Source: Streptomyces sp. YIM 130001 (GTDB lineage Bacteria; Actinomycetota; Actinomycetes; Streptomycetales; Streptomycetaceae). From it: a stretch of 64,000 nucleotides of DNA. The stretch is from contig NZ_KZ984565.1 of assembly GCF_003574445.1 (NCBI RefSeq), positions 62,001 through 126,000 of the forward strand. The letters are read 5' to 3'. Position numbers and translations under genes: made by a program. This document shows positions 61,991 to 64,000 of this stretch, piece by piece. Positions within the stretch are counted from its first letter, which is position 1; the number at the start of each line of letters is the position of its first letter. The notes under the pieces are model-generated. The model did no database searches, was not told where the DNA came from, and saw only the letters and a list, made by a program, of their open reading frames with translations.

Positions 61991-62235
61991 GCGCGTCGGC
62001 GCGCCCACCGGATCGCGGACTCGCACGCGGGCCGGCGTACGGATTCACGTACGGAACGACCAGTGACTTCGTGTGGCTGTACGGGAGTTGGATGGTGGTC
62101 GGAGGTGGGCCATGTCCGCGACTCCGAGACCCCGGACTGCTCTCGCCTCGCCTCGCCGTGCCTCCCGACGTGCGGATCGATTTCCTCAACTGCGTTCGGA
62201 GCAAATGAATGTGATGGGGAGTCATGCGAGGTGGG

Positions 62236-63693
62236 TCATTGCGGCTCCGGCATGGCCAGGCACAGCGCGTCGAGGGCGTTGGTGAAGGCGTGCTCGGGTG
62301 GTGTGCCGTAGCCGATGACCAGGCCGTCGCGCGGGGGTGTGGTGCTGTCGGGGTGCCGGTAGGGGCCAAGGCCGTCGAGCGCGAGGTCCTGTCGGCGGGC
62401 CGCACGTAGTGCGAACTCCTCGGTGTCGGGGGGAAGTTCGAGGACGGCGTGCAGTCCGGCGGCGATCCCTGTCACCCGGATGTGCGGAACCCGTTCGGCG
62501 AGCGTCGCCGTGAGCAGGTCCCGCCGGCGTCGATAGATCCGGCGCATCCGCCGCACATGGCGGTCGTAGGCGCCGACGGTCAGGAAGTCCGCGAGGGTCA
62601 GCTGGTCCATCACCCCGGACCACGTCTCGCGTTCGCCCTTGGCCTCCACGGCCCGGTCGGCGAGGCGGCGGGGCAACACCATCCAGCCCAGCCGGAACGC
62701 GGGGGACAGGCTCTTGCTGACGGACCCGAAATAGACCACCCGGTCGGGGTCCAGGCCCTGGACCGCGCCCACCGGTTCACGGTCGTAGCGGAACTCGCCG
62801 TCGTAGTCGTCCTCGAGCACCAGGCCACCGGTCGAGCGGGCCCAGTCGACGACGGCCGCACGCCGCTCGCGGTGCAGCGGTCCGCCGGTGGGGTACTGGT
62901 GCGCGGGCGTGAGCAGGACGCCGGACACGGCGGATGTCAGGTCGCCCACCAGGGCGCCCCGGCCGTCGACGGGCAGCGGTACCGTCGCCAGTCCGGCCGA
63001 CTCCACGAGGGAGCGGTGGTGGGCGAGCCCGTACTCCTCGACGGCCAGGGTGCCGTGCAGGAGCCCGCAGAGCAGTCGCAGCCCGTGGGCGAAGCCCGCG
63101 CAGATCACGATCCGGTCGGGCTCGGTGCGTACTCCGCGCGCTCGGGCCAGATACTCGGCCAGCGCCCGGCGCAGTTCCGGGCGGCCGCGCGGGTCCGCCA
63201 CTCCGAAGGCTTCACTGGGGGCGGAGTTCAGGGCGCGCCGGGCCGACGCGCCCCAGTCCGTGCGCGGGAAGGCGGCCGCGTCCGGGGAGCTGGGCTTCAG
63301 GTCGTGCAGGATTCGGCGGCGCGTCCGTCGTGCCGGTGCGGATGTCGGGTCGGGCTCCAGAGGTACGGCACGGTTCGCCACCCGGGTGCCGGAGCCCTGT
63401 CGGGAGGTGAGCCAACCCTCCTCCACCAACTCGGCGTAGGCGTGGGCCACCGTGTTGCGGGCGATGCCCAAGTCGGCGGAGAGCGTGCGGTACGGCGGGA
63501 GGCGGGTGCCGGGCGTCAGCCTGCCGGACCGGACGGCTTCTCGCAGGGCGCGCATGAGGCGGGCCCGTACGTTTCCTTCGCCCGTCAGGTCCAGGTGGAG
63601 GTCGCTGCCTGTGCCGGGGTCCGCGTCCGGAGCGGAGTCGGACGGCGACGGGACGGCGCCGTGCCGGCGTGAATTGACCCATGAAGACTCCAT
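62236..63693 (-). CDS. MocR/PdxR-family transcriptional regulator
   Basis: 485 aa. GntR-type winged helix (VRARLMRALREAVRSGRLTPGTRLPPYRTLSADLGIARNTVAHAY) joined to an aminotransferase-like domain (WARSTGGLVLEDDYDGEFRYD, YFGSVSKSLSPAFRLGW with the PLP lysine). PdxR members sense PLP and control vitamin B6 genes, but many MocR proteins regulate their divergent neighbour; here a carboxymuconolactone decarboxylase-like gene starts 47 bp away. ATG at 63691-63693. Confidence 0.92.
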   Translation of the reverse strand: MESSWVNSRRHGAVPSPSDSAPDADPGTGSDLHLDLTGEGNVRARLMRALREAVRSGRLTPGTRLPPYRTLSADLGIARNTVAHAYAELVEEGWLTSRQGSGTRVANRAVPLEPDPTSAPARRTRRRILHDLKPSSPDAAAFPRTDWGASARRALNSAPSEAFGVADPRGRPELRRALAEYLARARGVRTEPDRIVICAGFAHGLRLLCGLLHGTLAVEEYGLAHHRSLVESAGLATVPLPVDGRGALVGDLTSAVSGVLLTPAHQYPTGGPLHRERRAAVVDWARSTGGLVLEDDYDGEFRYDREPVGAVQGLDPDRVVYFGSVSKSLSPAFRLGWMVLPRRLADRAVEAKGERETWSGVMDQLTLADFLTVGAYDRHVRRMRRIYRRRRDLLTATLAERVPHIRVTGIAAGLHAVLELPPDTEEFALRAARRQDLALDGLGPYRHPDSTTPPRDGLVIGYGTPPEHAFTNALDALCLAMPEPQ

Positions 63694-63740
63694 GGAAATG
63701 CACCATACTGTGGGTCGATTCGGATCCTAGAGTCGCTGTC

Positions 63741-64000
63741 ATGACAACGATCCAGGTGCCCGAGCGCATGAACTTCTCCCAGACCGCCCCGAAGGTCTTC
63801 AAGTCGGTCCTTGCCCTGGACGCCGCCGCGCGGCAGGGCCTCGACCCGTCCCTCGTCGAACTCGTCCAGATCCGCGCCTCCCAGATCAACAAGTGCGCGT
63901 ACTGCATCGGTTACCACGCCGGTGACGCCCGCCGGGCGGGCGAGAGCGAAGAGCGGATCCATCAGCTCAGTGCCTGGCACGAGTCCAGCCTCTACACGGC
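63741..64000 (+). CDS. AhpD-like / carboxymuconolactone decarboxylase family protein (3' truncated)
   Basis: At least 86 codons; the frame is still open at the window end. MTTIQVPERMNFSQTAPKVF opens the AhpD-like domain, and RASQINKCAYCIGYHAGDARR carries the CxxC redox pair and the following catalytic-type His of the family. Likely a peroxidatic or alkylhydroperoxidase-type protein. Divergent from the MocR regulator. The C-terminal half is outside the window. Confidence 0.9.
   Translation, partial: MTTIQVPERMNFSQTAPKVFKSVLALDAAARQGLDPSLVELVQIRASQINKCAYCIGYHAGDARRAGESEERIHQLSAWHESSLYT

Overview
The window is high-GC DNA with strong third-position G/C bias, frequent GTG starts, ATGA/GTGA stop-start overlaps and many actinomycete regulator families. 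It looks like a Streptomyces chromosome core region. Supporting this are a DtxR-type regulator with DtxR-identical metal-ligand positions (DmdR1), an NsdA-like regulator, mycothiol-linked DinB-fold proteins, and a gene order I recall from the S. coelicolor chromosome around SCO4380-SCO4440 (from memory, not searched). I see no tRNA, rRNA, insertion sequence, prophage or CRISPR array.

Layout. 1-3.6 kb: end of an ABC exporter and a large FAD/Fe-S 2-hydroxyacid dehydrogenase. 3.8-9.6 kb: small ATPase, an oxidoreductase-MerR operon with a 24-bp palindromic operator, a divergent LysR/EamA-exporter pair, an SMI1-like protein and a membrane-anchored hypothetical. 9.7-20.6 kb: one long operon resembling acyclic-terpene (Atu-type) or branched acyl-CoA catabolism (DinB-fold protein, AtuA, carboxyltransferase, biotin carboxylase, acyl-CoA dehydrogenase, CoA ligase, enoyl-CoA hydratase, TetR), with a palindromic operator in front. 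20.6-28.8 kb: pdxH, citrate synthase 2, a PAS protein, a SIS-domain protein behind a DasR-like site, dmdR1, and a hydrolase carrying the only TTA (bldA) codon I found. 28.9-38.2 kb: secreted C39 peptidase, ABC exporter, prim-pol protein, NsdA-like regulator, a repeat-rich membrane protein with TQ[YFL][IL] motifs, and a substrate-binding lipoprotein. 38.4-44.3 kb: hypothetical, purU, an ECF sigma/anti-sigma pair beside a STAS protein, an EF-hand protein and a GH5 cellulase.

44.5-54.1 kb holds a second catabolic island (acyl-CoA ligase, amidohydrolase, two-subunit acyl-CoA dehydrogenase, RsbW-like kinase, cyclase, SDR, zinc alcohol dehydrogenase). Its promoters share a CTGACG-N3-CGTCAG operator, but no obvious cognate regulator is in the window. 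54.2-59.6 kb is a compact Asp23/AmaP-type envelope cluster built around an ECF sigma factor and an anti-sigma factor fused to an Asp23-like domain; this is the best candidate for an undescribed system. 59.6-64 kb: GlxA-type regulator with a divergent MFS transporter, and a MocR/PdxR regulator divergent from a truncated AhpD-like gene.

Recurring themes: two sigma/anti-sigma pairs whose anti-sigma factors are soluble and carry unusual C-terminal domains; short duplications sitting exactly on stop/start junctions (9.1, 12.6 and 14.3 kb); and several palindromic operators that link regulators to targets. All functions are read from sequence motifs and family memory; no search was run.
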